Below, one piece after another: positions 1-6,109 of a DNA stretch of 6,136 bases. The DNA comes from Anaerolineae bacterium. GTDB taxonomy: Bacteria > Chloroflexota > Anaerolineae > UBA4142. The stretch spans positions 1 through 6,136 of the forward strand of contig JAOACU010000179.1 of NCBI GenBank assembly GCA_026417715.1, given 5' to 3'. The notes beneath the pieces were generated by a model. The model saw only the letters and a program-made list of their open reading frames with translations. It ran no database searches and was not told the DNA's origin. Numbering within the stretch: position 1 is the first letter of the stretch; the number at the start of each line of letters is the position of its first letter. The position numbers and the translations under genes are program-made.

Positions 1-270
1 GGGTGTACGGGGATGGACATCATCGAAATTCTGCACAAGAAACGTCTCGATGTTAAAGGACTGGAAGTGAAAGTGACCGGCACGCGCGCAGAAACGTATC
101 CGATGGTGTACACCGAACTCGATGTGACGTACATCGTGCGGGGCAAAGATATTCCCGCCAGCGCAGTCGAACAAGCGATTAAACTTTCGGAAGAGAAATA
201 TTGTAGTGTTGGAATTATGATTGGCAAGACCGCCAAGATCAACAGTCGTTACGAGATTGTTGCTGAATAA
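1..270 (+). CDS. OsmC/Ohr-family protein, C-terminal part (5' end outside window)
   Basis: The reading frame is open from base 1 and ends at TAA 268-270, giving 89 residues. It begins G-C-T-G-M-D, the conserved OsmC-family motif around the first redox cysteine. The ATG at 13 is therefore internal and not the start. The second family cysteine lies in E-K-Y-C-S-V, 66 residues after the first, which is the usual arrangement. The text between them (V-R-G-K-D-I and the A-I-x-L-S-E-E-K-Y-C helix) is typical of the YhfA-like/general OsmC branch. Family members have about 135-145 residues, so roughly 45-55 are missing upstream. OsmC/Ohr proteins are cytoplasmic thiol peroxidases acting on organic hydroperoxides, but many members of this branch have no proven substrate. 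The ferredoxin-like gene starts 3 nt downstream, so the two are probably co-transcribed. Family assignment is firm; peroxidase activity is inferred from both cysteines being present. Confidence 0.93.
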   Translation, partial: GCTGMDIIEILHKKRLDVKGLEVKVTGTRAETYPMVYTELDVTYIVRGKDIPASAVEQAIKLSEEKYCSVGIMIGKTAKINSRYEIVAE

Positions 271-273
271 ACG

Positions 274-474
274 ATGAGGCAGAACTATCGCGTGCCGCAC
301 GTGGACGCAGACAAGTGCAAACTGTGTCAACGTTGTCCCGTGCGCGCCAAGTGCAAAACCAGAGCGCTGGTGCAATTTGACGCTTACGAACTGCCGTACA
401 TTGATCGCGATATTTGCCGCGCGTGTTTGACGTGTGTGGACGAGTGTCCCTTTCGCGCGATTGTGATTGAATAG
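274..474 (+). CDS. Small 2[4Fe-4S] ferredoxin-like protein
   Basis: This 66-residue protein has eight cysteines in two groups. The second group, C48-x2-C51-x2-C54-x3-C58-P, is the classical 4Fe-4S motif. The first, C15-x2-C18-x2-C21-x5-C27, has a longer last gap than the classical C-x3-C-P. The two-fold ferredoxin layout is kept, with Y-I-D-R-D-I before the second motif and a V-D-A-D-K stretch before the first. It should bind two iron-sulfur clusters and act as a cytoplasmic electron carrier; no membrane segment is visible. The ATG at 274 lies 3 nt after the osmC-like stop and has no clear Shine-Dalgarno sequence, so translation is probably coupled to the upstream gene. A terminator starts just after the stop, so this is the last gene of its unit. 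The redox partner is unknown; a role with the OsmC-like protein is only suggested by position. Confidence 0.82.
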   Translation: MRQNYRVPHVDADKCKLCQRCPVRAKCKTRALVQFDAYELPYIDRDICRACLTCVDECPFRAIVIE

Positions 475-476
475 AG

Positions 477-527
477 GAAGGTTGGGGCAAGACGGCGAGC
501 CGCCTGCTCCAACCTTCACTTTTTCTT
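477..527 (+). terminator. Intrinsic terminator after the OsmC/ferredoxin unit
   Basis: The arms 477-489 (GAAGGTTGGGGCA) and 505-517 (TGCTCCAACCTTC) pair over 13 bp with one G-U. A small inner helix (GGCG 494-497 with CGCC 501-504) sits in the loop. A T-rich tail (TTTTT at 520-524, then CTT) follows. It begins 3 nt after the ferredoxin stop and ends about 10 nt before the response-regulator start. Confidence 0.85.
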
Positions 528-537
528 CGAGGACTGG

Positions 538-1224
538 ATGGCAAAGAAAATTTTGGTGGTCGAAGACGAAAAGAAACTCGTCGCAATTCTCAAGGGATAT
601 TTAGAGCAAGCCGGTTTCCACGTTGTCACTGCAAGTGACGGAGAACAAGCCCTTGCCGTGTTTCGCCACGAAAAGCCCGCGCTTGTTCTACTCGATCTGA
701 ATTTGCCCAAACTGGATGGACTAGACGTTTGTCGCGCGCTACGCAAAGAATCGAATGTGCCGATCATTATGGTCACCGCGCGCGTCGAAGAAGCCGATCG
801 TTTGATTGGGCTGGAGTTGGGTGCAGACGATTACATCACCAAACCTTTTTCGCCGCGCGAAGTCGTGGCGCGCGTCCGCGCAGTCTTGCGACGTGCCGAA
901 GGCGAACCCGCGCGCGCGGAAACATTCGTCGCCGGTGAGTTGACACTCGATTTGGCGAAACATTCGGTACGCCTGAAGGATCGTGAAATCGAATTGACGC
1001 CGACGGAATTCGATTTGCTCACTGTGTTGATGCAGAATCCGGGGCGCGCGTTTACGCGTCTGCAACTCCTTGACCGAGTGCAGGGCGAAGCATTCGAGGG
1101 CTATGAGCGGACGATTGACGCGCACATCAAGAACCTGCGTCAAAAAATCGAACGCGATCCCAAGAACCCGCGTTACATCTTGACGGTGTTTGGTGTGGGT
1201 TACAAATTCGCGGAGGATGTGTGA
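538..1224 (+). CDS. OmpR/PhoB-family response regulator
   Basis: This 228-residue protein has the usual length for the family. The receiver domain spans about 3-118: acidic pair E9/D10, phospho-acceptor D53 in L-L-D-L-N-L-P, T80, and K102 in the T-K-P-F loop. A winged helix-turn-helix DNA-binding domain spans about 130-226, with the E-L-T-P-T-E-F-D-L-L and G-V-G-Y-K-F motifs. It should be phosphorylated by the kinase encoded next to it and control transcription as a dimer. The ATG at 538 has GAGGA at 529-533, a short 4-nt spacer. The stop overlaps the kinase start by 4 nt, so the two are translated as a pair. Receiver and output domains are intact. Targets cannot be read from the sequence; it resembles BaeR/PhoB-type regulators in general. 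Confidence 0.96.
   Translation: MAKKILVVEDEKKLVAILKGYLEQAGFHVVTASDGEQALAVFRHEKPALVLLDLNLPKLDGLDVCRALRKESNVPIIMVTARVEEADRLIGLELGADDYITKPFSPREVVARVRAVLRRAEGEPARAETFVAGELTLDLAKHSVRLKDREIELTPTEFDLLTVLMQNPGRAFTRLQLLDRVQGEAFEGYERTIDAHIKNLRQKIERDPKNPRYILTVFGVGYKFAEDV
1212..1216 (+). promoter_or_regulatory. Ribosome binding site that fixes the kinase GTG start
   Basis: GGAGG lies 4 nt before GTG 1221-1223, inside the last codons of the response regulator. It supports the non-ATG start and the 4-nt overlap of the two genes. Confidence 0.7.
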
Positions 1225-2600
1225 ACAGTCTGTTAGCGCGTTTGATGCTGGCTTTCGCGTTGGTGATTTTCATCACCATTGCGATTATCTTTGTCATTGT
1301 CAATCAAACGACGGCGAGCGAGTTTCGCGCGTACACGTTTCGCGGCGGAGCCACCGCGCTCGATGCGCTGGCGCGCGAGTTGGAAGCGTACTATGCCGCG
1401 CGTGGAAGTTGGCAAGGGATCGAACAATATTTTGCGCAACGCGTGGAACTGGGTGCGGGGAGTGGACGCGGGCGTGGTGGCACACCCCTGATGGCAGGTG
1501 TCTTGCTGTGGCTAGCAGACTCTAGCGGCACAATCATCGCCTCGCGCGATGGAACGAATCTGGGCCACAAGGCAACCAGCGCGCAACTTGCCAGCGGTGT
1601 GCCGATTCAAGTCGGTGGGAAAAACGTCGGTGTGCTGATTGCCACGTCGTCTAGTCTGACCGCGCTCGACGCGCAGCAACAAGAGTTTTTGTGGCGTGTC
1701 AACCTCTCGCTCTTGCTGGCAGGTGGAGTGGCAGGAGTTTTGGCACTCGTTTTGGGTTTCTTCCTGTTCTATCAAATCACTGCGCCGTTAGACGCGCTCA
1801 CCAATGCCGCGCGCAAGATCGCGGCAGGTGATTTCAGTGTGCGCGTGGCGCAACCGCGCAATGACGAACTGGGGCAAGTGAGTCGTGCGTTCAATGCAAT
1901 GGCAGAAGCACTAGCCAAGTCGGAAGCGGCGCGCCGCAATATGATTGCGGACATTGCGCACGAACTGCGCAATCCGTTGGGCATTTTGCAAGGGCAGTTG
2001 GAAGCAATGCTCGATGGCGTGCTCGCGTTGACGAGCGAATCCATTGCATCGTTGTATGATGAAGTTTTATTGCTCACGCGTCTGGTGAACGATTTGCGCG
2101 ATCTGGCACTGGCGGATGCAGGACAACTTGGCATCACGCGTCATCCCACCGATTTGCGCGCGCTGGTCGAAAAAACTATCGGCGCGTTCGCGTGGCAAGC
2201 CAACGAAAACAACATTACACTTAAAGTGTCTTGTCCAGACGATTTGCCGCGCGTGAATGTGGACGCGCAACGCATCGAACAAGTATTGCGCAACTTGATG
2301 AGTAACGCCTTGCGCTACACTCCCGCCGGCGGTCGCATCAATGTTCAGTGTGCAATGGCAAGCCCGCCGACGATGATCGAAGTGCGCGTGAGTGATACCG
2401 GTCAGGGAATCCCGCGCGAGGATTTGCCGCACGTGTTCGAACGCTTTTGGCGTAGTGACAAATCGCGCGCACGAGCAGGAGGTGGCGCCGGCTTGGGGCT
2501 AGCCATCGCCAAGCAGTTGATTTTGGCACACGGCGGCACAATCGGCGTGGACAGCGAAGCGGGGCAGGGCGCAACGTTCTGGTTCACCTTGCCACTGTGA
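1221..2600 (+). CDS. Membrane sensor histidine kinase (BaeS/CreC-like)
   Basis: This 459-residue protein starts with GTG, overlapping the regulator stop. Membrane segments lie at about 7-27 and 161-184 and flank a sensor region of about 130 residues outside the membrane. That region begins with a BaeS-like stretch (A-L-A-R-E-L-E-A-Y-Y, G-S-W) and contains a glycine-rich patch (78-88). HAMP linker: about 185-236. The dimerisation helix carries H247 in A-H-E-L-R-N-P; the E-x-x-N after the histidine is the type linked to both kinase and phosphatase activity. The ATP-binding domain has the N box (N358, N362), D-T-G-Q-G-I at 392-397, the F box F-E-R-F-W at 406-410, and G-A-G-L-G-L at 422-427. All catalytic motifs are intact. 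It phosphorylates the regulator encoded upstream; the stimulus is unknown, although BaeS-like sensors often report envelope stress. The gene ends just before a bidirectional terminator. Confidence 0.95.
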   Translation: MNSLLARLMLAFALVIFITIAIIFVIVNQTTASEFRAYTFRGGATALDALARELEAYYAARGSWQGIEQYFAQRVELGAGSGRGRGGTPLMAGVLLWLADSSGTIIASRDGTNLGHKATSAQLASGVPIQVGGKNVGVLIATSSSLTALDAQQQEFLWRVNLSLLLAGGVAGVLALVLGFFLFYQITAPLDALTNAARKIAAGDFSVRVAQPRNDELGQVSRAFNAMAEALAKSEAARRNMIADIAHELRNPLGILQGQLEAMLDGVLALTSESIASLYDEVLLLTRLVNDLRDLALADAGQLGITRHPTDLRALVEKTIGAFAWQANENNITLKVSCPDDLPRVNVDAQRIEQVLRNLMSNALRYTPAGGRINVQCAMASPPTMIEVRVSDTGQGIPREDLPHVFERFWRSDKSRARAGGGAGLGLAIAKQLILAHGGTIGVDSEAGQGATFWFTLPL

Positions 2601-2611
2601 TCAGCAAAACG

Positions 2612-2649
2612 AAAAATGACGAAGGCATTTGCCTTCGTCATTTTGTTTA
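2612..2649. terminator. Bidirectional terminator between convergent operons
   Basis: The arms 2613-2627 and 2630-2644 pair perfectly over 15 bp (core TGACGAAGGCA), in practice with a small ATTT loop. The plus strand continues TTTTGTTTAC and the minus strand ends in TTTTTCGTTTT, so there is a U-tract in both directions. It lies 12 nt after the kinase stop and 8 nt after the stop of the minus-strand V4R-like gene, and serves both operons. Confidence 0.92.
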
Positions 2650-2652
2650 CGA

Positions 2653-3309
2653 TTATGGCTTGAGTTTCACCGCAACGTTCCAGAAAATTTTGAAACGACA
2701 GTAATTTTGTTGATTGGACACGCGACAGGAAATTTCTTGAACGGTATGCGGAGCACCACTTGCCCACGCAATCGCGGTCTCGTAGAACGCCACAGGGATA
2801 TGACACACGTTCGCGTATGGCGCCGCGATGTTGCCGCGCACGATTTCGGCACAGTAAGGACAATCGTAAATGTCCAGAATGAAATCTTCTCCCTGCCGAT
2901 AAAACTCGTGTTTGTTGCCTAGTGCGCGCGTCAGTTCTTGCGTCAGCCGATTCATCATCATTGCGACGCGCTCGTGTTTGGTGCCTAGTGCATCGAACGC
3001 GCGCAAGAATTGACCGTATGCCAACACACCGCTGCGCGTGAGATTCGTAAAGCCGCGTTGTGCTACCCGCCGAAAGATTTCGCGCGCTTGGACATTGTCG
3101 AACACGTGCCACACCACGCCAATCAAACGCTCGTACTCGCGCATCGTCAGCGCTGGAGTATCATTGAGAGGCGGCGGAGAGGAAGCGTAACGTTCCAAAC
3201 CCGCCAGCGCGAGGACGCGTTGTAAACTCTCGTGACTGGGAGTTTCTTCGGCAATGATGTCGTAACAAATGCGAATCACATACGAAGGGAGTTGACGGTC
3301 TGGATTCAT
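2653..3309 (-). CDS. V4R-like cysteine-rich protein of unknown function
   Basis: The protein has 218 residues if it starts at ATG 3309-3307. The frame is open further upstream to 3426, but that would run into the M23 gene. The chosen start has AGGGG 5 nt before it and lies 22 nt after the M23 stop. The N-terminal two thirds are soluble and mostly helical-looking, with no membrane segment. The C-terminal part (about 140-210) resembles the V4R (4-vinyl reductase) domain: C150-P-Y-C153, C169, then V-Q-E-I-S-C195 and C204 near a final beta strand (C-R-F-K-I). V4R domains bind small molecules or metal and occur in bacteriochlorophyll 4-vinyl reductase and in many regulators; the cysteines here could bind a metal ion. 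It is the last gene of the rho operon. The domain call rests on remembered motif shape and is moderate; a role in bacteriochlorophyll synthesis is not supported, since no pigment genes are nearby. Confidence 0.72.
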   Translation of the reverse strand: MNPDRQLPSYVIRICYDIIAEETPSHESLQRVLALAGLERYASSPPPLNDTPALTMREYERLIGVVWHVFDNVQAREIFRRVAQRGFTNLTRSGVLAYGQFLRAFDALGTKHERVAMMMNRLTQELTRALGNKHEFYRQGEDFILDIYDCPYCAEIVRGNIAAPYANVCHIPVAFYETAIAWASGAPHTVQEISCRVSNQQNYCRFKIFWNVAVKLKP

Positions 3310-3314
3310 TCGCG

Positions 3315-3319
3315 CCCCT
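3315..3319 (-). promoter_or_regulatory. Ribosome binding site that decides the V4R-like gene start
   Basis: On the minus strand, AGGGG (3319-3315) lies 5 nt before ATG 3309. This favours the 218-residue protein over the longer reading that begins at 3426 inside the M23 gene. Confidence 0.55.
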
Positions 3320-3331
3320 GATGTTTTAGAG

Positions 3332-4441
3332 TCAACGCACGAGTACTGCCGGGTTTCGATGGCCTGAACCCTGTATGATTTCAAAGTGCAAGTGTGGTCC
3401 AGTCGAATTGCCGGTGCTGCCGACACGTCCGATCAATTGTCCTTTCTTGACCGATTCGCCCACTTCGACATTCAGCGTGCTCAAATGCGCATAGCGCGTG
3501 ACATAGCCGTTGCCGTGATTGATCAGAATCATAAAGCCATAGCCCGCATTGTTCCAACCGGCTTGAATCACATAACCCGAATCGGCGGCGACGACCGGCG
3601 TACCTTTGGGCGCACCAATGTCAATGCCCGGATGTCGCGACCAGAAACGTTGTGTGATGTAACCTTTGACGGGCCAGCCGAATGTCCCCGTGCCACGCGC
3701 CGCCGTCGCGGGAATGGGACCGCTGTACGCGTACACAATGCGCGGCTGATACGGCTTGAATCCATCGGGCACCATCAGGTATTGATCAACGGTCAGCGCG
3801 TATTCAGGATTCTTGAAATCGTGCCGCTCTTGATTGAATTCCAAGTTGATGATTTTCTGAACGAGCGCGTTCGCGTCGAACTTTTTACTTTTGTATTTTT
3901 CGGCAATCGAACGAACCGTTTCGCCTTTTTGAACCTTGTGCAACACTCCGCTCACGGGTGGAATGTTCAACACCTGACCCACCGAGAGCATATCGGGGTT
4001 GTCTTCTAATTTCGCGTTCGCCCACAAAATCGAATCGGCACTGATCTCGAATTTGTCCGCGATGCTACTCACATTGTCGCCGGGTTGAACGGTGTACTGG
4101 ATGACTTCGCGGCGCGTGCGTTTGGGAATGTTCGTGATTGGCACGGGAGCGCGGAAAAAGACGGCTTCGGGACTCGGTGAGATATCCGCCCAGAACGCCT
4201 CCTCGTCTTCTTCGTTTTCTGTGACCTCGCCGCCACCGCGCGCGTTATCGCGGGGGAGCGGCACGCCGCTCGCGGCGATTGTGACCATCACCAGCACAAT
4301 CAAGCCGATGTGCGAAGCGATGCGCGTCATCAACGGCATATCGTTGACCACGTCACTGGCGACATCGCGCACAGTCAACCACATTGGCGCGAGCCAGACG
4401 CGCAAGCGGGCGAGTGGAGAAAGATGAATGTTATCGGGCAT
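3332..4441 (-). CDS. LysM and M23 peptidase-domain cell-envelope protein
   Basis: This 369-residue protein has a cytoplasmic N-terminus of about 40 residues, then a membrane anchor (about 41-59), an acidic linker (72-81), and two LysM peptidoglycan-binding repeats (about 115-160, Y-T-V-Q-P-G-D; and about 167-225, a longer version starting H-K-V-Q-K-G-E-T). An M23 metallopeptidase domain follows at about 254-358. Its zinc and catalytic residues are all present: H270-x3-D274, H319 in Y-A-H-L, and H350-L-H352. It probably cuts peptide bridges of peptidoglycan outside the membrane during growth or division, or it activates amidases as NlpD/EnvC-type proteins do; the intact site favours real enzyme activity. 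The ATG at 4441 is 23 nt after the rho stop and has no visible Shine-Dalgarno sequence. Internal ATGs (residues 20, 35, 38) have none either, so the longest reading was kept and reinitiation after rho is likely. Confidence 0.93.
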   Translation of the reverse strand: MPDNIHLSPLARLRVWLAPMWLTVRDVASDVVNDMPLMTRIASHIGLIVLVMVTIAASGVPLPRDNARGGGEVTENEEDEEAFWADISPSPEAVFFRAPVPITNIPKRTRREVIQYTVQPGDNVSSIADKFEISADSILWANAKLEDNPDMLSVGQVLNIPPVSGVLHKVQKGETVRSIAEKYKSKKFDANALVQKIINLEFNQERHDFKNPEYALTVDQYLMVPDGFKPYQPRIVYAYSGPIPATAARGTGTFGWPVKGYITQRFWSRHPGIDIGAPKGTPVVAADSGYVIQAGWNNAGYGFMILINHGNGYVTRYAHLSTLNVEVGESVKKGQLIGRVGSTGNSTGPHLHFEIIQGSGHRNPAVLVR

Positions 4442-4464
4442 AAATGTAACGATGTGCGCGAGAT

Positions 4465-5730
4465 TTACAAGGTGTCCTTGTTCAAGGTGGCAAGGAACTC
4501 TTTGTTGTTGTGAGTGCGTCGCAACCGTTGCAGAACGGGCTCCAACGCTTCTTCACCGCCACCCAACATATCAATCATTCGACGCAACGTGTACACACGA
4601 TTGAGCGTTTCCTCGTCCAACAACAACTCTTCGCGACGTGTACTCGAACGTTCAATGTCAATCGCGGGGAAAATGCGTCGCTCGGCAAGTTTACGATTGA
4701 GATGCACCTCGCTGTTGCCTGTCCCCTTGAATTCCTCGTAGATGAGATCATCCATTCGACTGCCGGTGTCCACCAGGCACGTCGCGATGATCGTGAGCGA
4801 ACCACCTTCTTCCAGATTGCGCGCCGCGCCAAAGAATCGTTTGGGCGGATACAACGCGGCGGGATCGAAACCACCGGTCAAAGTACGTCCGCTGGGTGGC
4901 ACAGTCAAGTTGTAGGCGCGCGCGAGGCGCGTGATCGAATCGAGCAACACGACGACATCCTTGCCACCTTCGACCAAGCGTTTGGCGCGTTCGAGCGACA
5001 TTTCCGCGACGCGCGTTTGGTTTTCGACCGCATCATCGAACGTCGAAGAAAACACTTCGGCTTCGACCGAGCGATCCATATCGGTCACTTCTTCGGGACG
5101 TTCACCGATGAGCACGACCATCAAGTGCGCGTCGGGATAGTTTTCGCTGATGCCGTTGGCGATTTGTTTGAGGATGGTGGTTTTGCCGGCTTTGGGCGGT
5201 GAAACAATCAAGCCGCGTTGTCCGCGTCCAATCGGCGCGAGCATATCCAACAGACGCGTCGCCAAGATATGCGGTTTGGTTTCCAACTTGAATTGCGAGT
5301 TGGGGAAAATCGGCGTGAGTTTATCGAATTCGGGACGCGCTTTGGCAGTTTCGGGGTCTAGACCATTGACCGCTTCGACACGTAGCAAGCCGTAGTACTT
5401 TTCGGTTTCTTTGGGCGGACGCACTTGACCGATGACCATATCGCCCGTGCGTAATCCAAAGCGACGAATTTGCGATTGCGACACGTACACATCTTCAGGT
5501 CCGGGCAACAGATGATCGGAACGCAAAAAACCAATCCCTTCTTCGACGATTTGCAAAACGCCGCCGCCGAAGATCAATCCTTCGCGTTCGGCTTTGGCGC
5601 GCAAAAGTCGGAAAATGAGATCGGTTTTCTTCAAGCGCGTGTAGCCGCTGATACCTTGTTCTTTAGCAAGTTCACGTAGTTCGCTGAGGGTTTTACGCTC
5701 TAATTCGGCGTAATTGAGGGTTTCAGGCAC
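4465..5730 (-). CDS. rho: Transcription termination factor Rho
   Basis: This 421-residue protein is close to the E. coli length (419), without the large N-terminal insertions of some phyla. The Rho_N/SAP-like helical domain is at about 7-50. The RNA-binding OSB domain is at about 52-125 (G-F-L-R at 67-70, D-V-Y-V-S at 80-84). The RecA-like ATPase domain follows: Walker A S-P-P-K-A-G-K-T (177-184), catalytic-type E210 in G-E-R-P-E-E-V, Walker B V-V-V-L-L-D264, Q-loop L-T-G-G-F-D (284-289), R-loop K-G-T-G-N (335-339), and arginines near 361-366 for the neighbouring subunit's site. It is a hexameric RNA helicase that ends transcription of untranslated RNA. The start is GTG (5730-5728), supported by GGAG 7 nt upstream. 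It is the first gene of an operon that continues into the M23 and V4R-like genes and has its own promoter. Confidence 0.98.
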   Translation of the reverse strand: MPETLNYAELERKTLSELRELAKEQGISGYTRLKKTDLIFRLLRAKAEREGLIFGGGVLQIVEEGIGFLRSDHLLPGPEDVYVSQSQIRRFGLRTGDMVIGQVRPPKETEKYYGLLRVEAVNGLDPETAKARPEFDKLTPIFPNSQFKLETKPHILATRLLDMLAPIGRGQRGLIVSPPKAGKTTILKQIANGISENYPDAHLMVVLIGERPEEVTDMDRSVEAEVFSSTFDDAVENQTRVAEMSLERAKRLVEGGKDVVVLLDSITRLARAYNLTVPPSGRTLTGGFDPAALYPPKRFFGAARNLEEGGSLTIIATCLVDTGSRMDDLIYEEFKGTGNSEVHLNRKLAERRIFPAIDIERSSTRREELLLDEETLNRVYTLRRMIDMLGGGEEALEPVLQRLRRTHNNKEFLATLNKDTL

Positions 5731-5737
5731 GCGGAGA

Positions 5738-5741
5738 CTCC
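5738..5741 (-). promoter_or_regulatory. Ribosome binding site for the rho GTG start
   Basis: GGAG (5741-5738, minus strand) is 7 nt from GTG 5730. An ATG at 5743-5741 overlaps it but is in another frame and reaches a stop at 5725-5723 after six codons, so it is not the rho start. Confidence 0.75.
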
Positions 5742-5756
5742 ATCAATGAGGAAGAC

Positions 5757-5780
5757 GCTGAGCGCGCGTTGCGCGTCAGC
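5757..5780 (-). promoter_or_regulatory. Hairpin in the rho leader, just before the ribosome binding site
   Basis: GCTGA (5780-5776) and CGCGC (5775-5771), read on the minus strand, pair with GCGCG and TCAGC on the other side, over 10 bp with one bulged base (5762) and a 3-nt loop (5768-5770). The stem ends about 15 nt before the Shine-Dalgarno sequence. No T-run follows, so it is not a simple terminator; it may affect translation or be part of Rho self-control. Function is inferred. Confidence 0.5.
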
Positions 5781-5911
5781 CAATCGTTGGAACAGCCAAA
5801 ACATCGTGAAATCATAAAAAACACATTCAGAACAACAATCGGAGAACCGAGTAGGAACGGTGAGGCAAATACCGAGAGGTCGTGCGCTTGGAGAATCTCT
5901 TTGGTAACCTG

Positions 5912-5940
5912 ATTATAACATTTTTGACAGGTCAAGTCAA
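5912..5940 (-). promoter_or_regulatory. Strong sigma70-type promoter of the rho operon
   Basis: On the minus strand the -35 box TTGACT (5940-5935) and the perfect -10 box TATAAT (5917-5912) are separated by exactly 17 nt. A TG at 5920-5919 gives an extended -10. Transcription should begin near 5905, leaving a leader of about 175 nt before the rho GTG. Confidence 0.85.
5924..5935. promoter_or_regulatory. Possible operator: inverted repeat in the rho promoter spacer
   Basis: TTGAC-AG-GTCAA is a perfect 5-bp inverted repeat with a 2-nt centre. It lies between the -35 and -10 boxes of the rho promoter and touches the last -35 base. Further GTCA copies follow at 5936-5939 (offset), 5948-5951 and 5957-5960. 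A repressor binding here would block the promoter. No regulator family is recognised, and the short repeat could be chance. Confidence 0.35.
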
Positions 5941-5980
5941 ATTGCAAGTCAGGTGGGTCAGGGCTGGTGCACGGTTGGTT

Positions 5981-6009
5981 GTTGGCGACTGGAGAGACGC
6001 GTCGCCGAC
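5981..6009. repeat. Short inverted repeat upstream of the rho promoter
   Basis: GTTGGCGAC (5981-5989) and GTCGCCGAC (6001-6009) pair over 9 bp with one G-U and an 11-nt loop. An overlapping palindrome, GACGCGTC, lies at 5996-6003. No T-run follows on either strand. Purpose unknown. Confidence 0.4.
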
Positions 6010-6059
6010 GTGTCTGTCCGCACCGCGACCATCACCCGAAGCCGAGCGTTGCAAGGTGA

Positions 6060-6109
6060 GTAACAAACATTCCCGACGGGAGTCTTACTCTCGTCGGGAA
6101 TGTTGTTAC
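6060..6109. repeat. Long imperfect inverted repeat, possible terminator of the next gene
   Basis: The arms 6060-6082 and 6088-6109 pair over about 22 bp with one bulged A and one G-U (an A-C mismatch when read on the minus strand), around the loop TCTTA (6083-6087). The core is ATTCCCGACG with its complement CGTCGGGAAT. Read on the minus strand, the GC-rich stem is followed by AATGTTTGTT, a weak U-tract, which would suit a terminator for a minus-strand gene arriving from the right. No strong T-run is present, so other roles, such as a dispersed repeat, remain possible. Confidence 0.55.

Noticed and set aside
2402..3112. 236-residue minus-strand frame across the kinase end and the V4R-like gene
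   Set aside because: It crosses the bidirectional terminator and is rich in arginine and low-complexity text, as expected for a shadow frame.
3310..3426. Longer N-terminus for the V4R-like gene
   Set aside because: It would overlap the M23 coding sequence by about 95 nt in another frame, while the ATG at 3309 has a Shine-Dalgarno sequence and normal operon spacing.
4467..4487. Two overlapping small palindromes (ACAAGG-TGT-CCTTGT and CCTTG-TT-CAAGG) at the end of rho
   Set aside because: They lie in the last rho codons and have no T-run; chance or codon use explains them, and they are too short to call an attenuator.
4510..5202. 230-residue plus-strand frame opposite rho
   Set aside because: It is antisense to a fully conserved rho gene; its length reflects codon bias and the product has no recognisable domain.
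5723..5947. Minus-strand 74-residue frame upstream of rho
   Set aside because: It contains the rho -10 and -35 boxes, has no ribosome binding site, and its product shows no family features.
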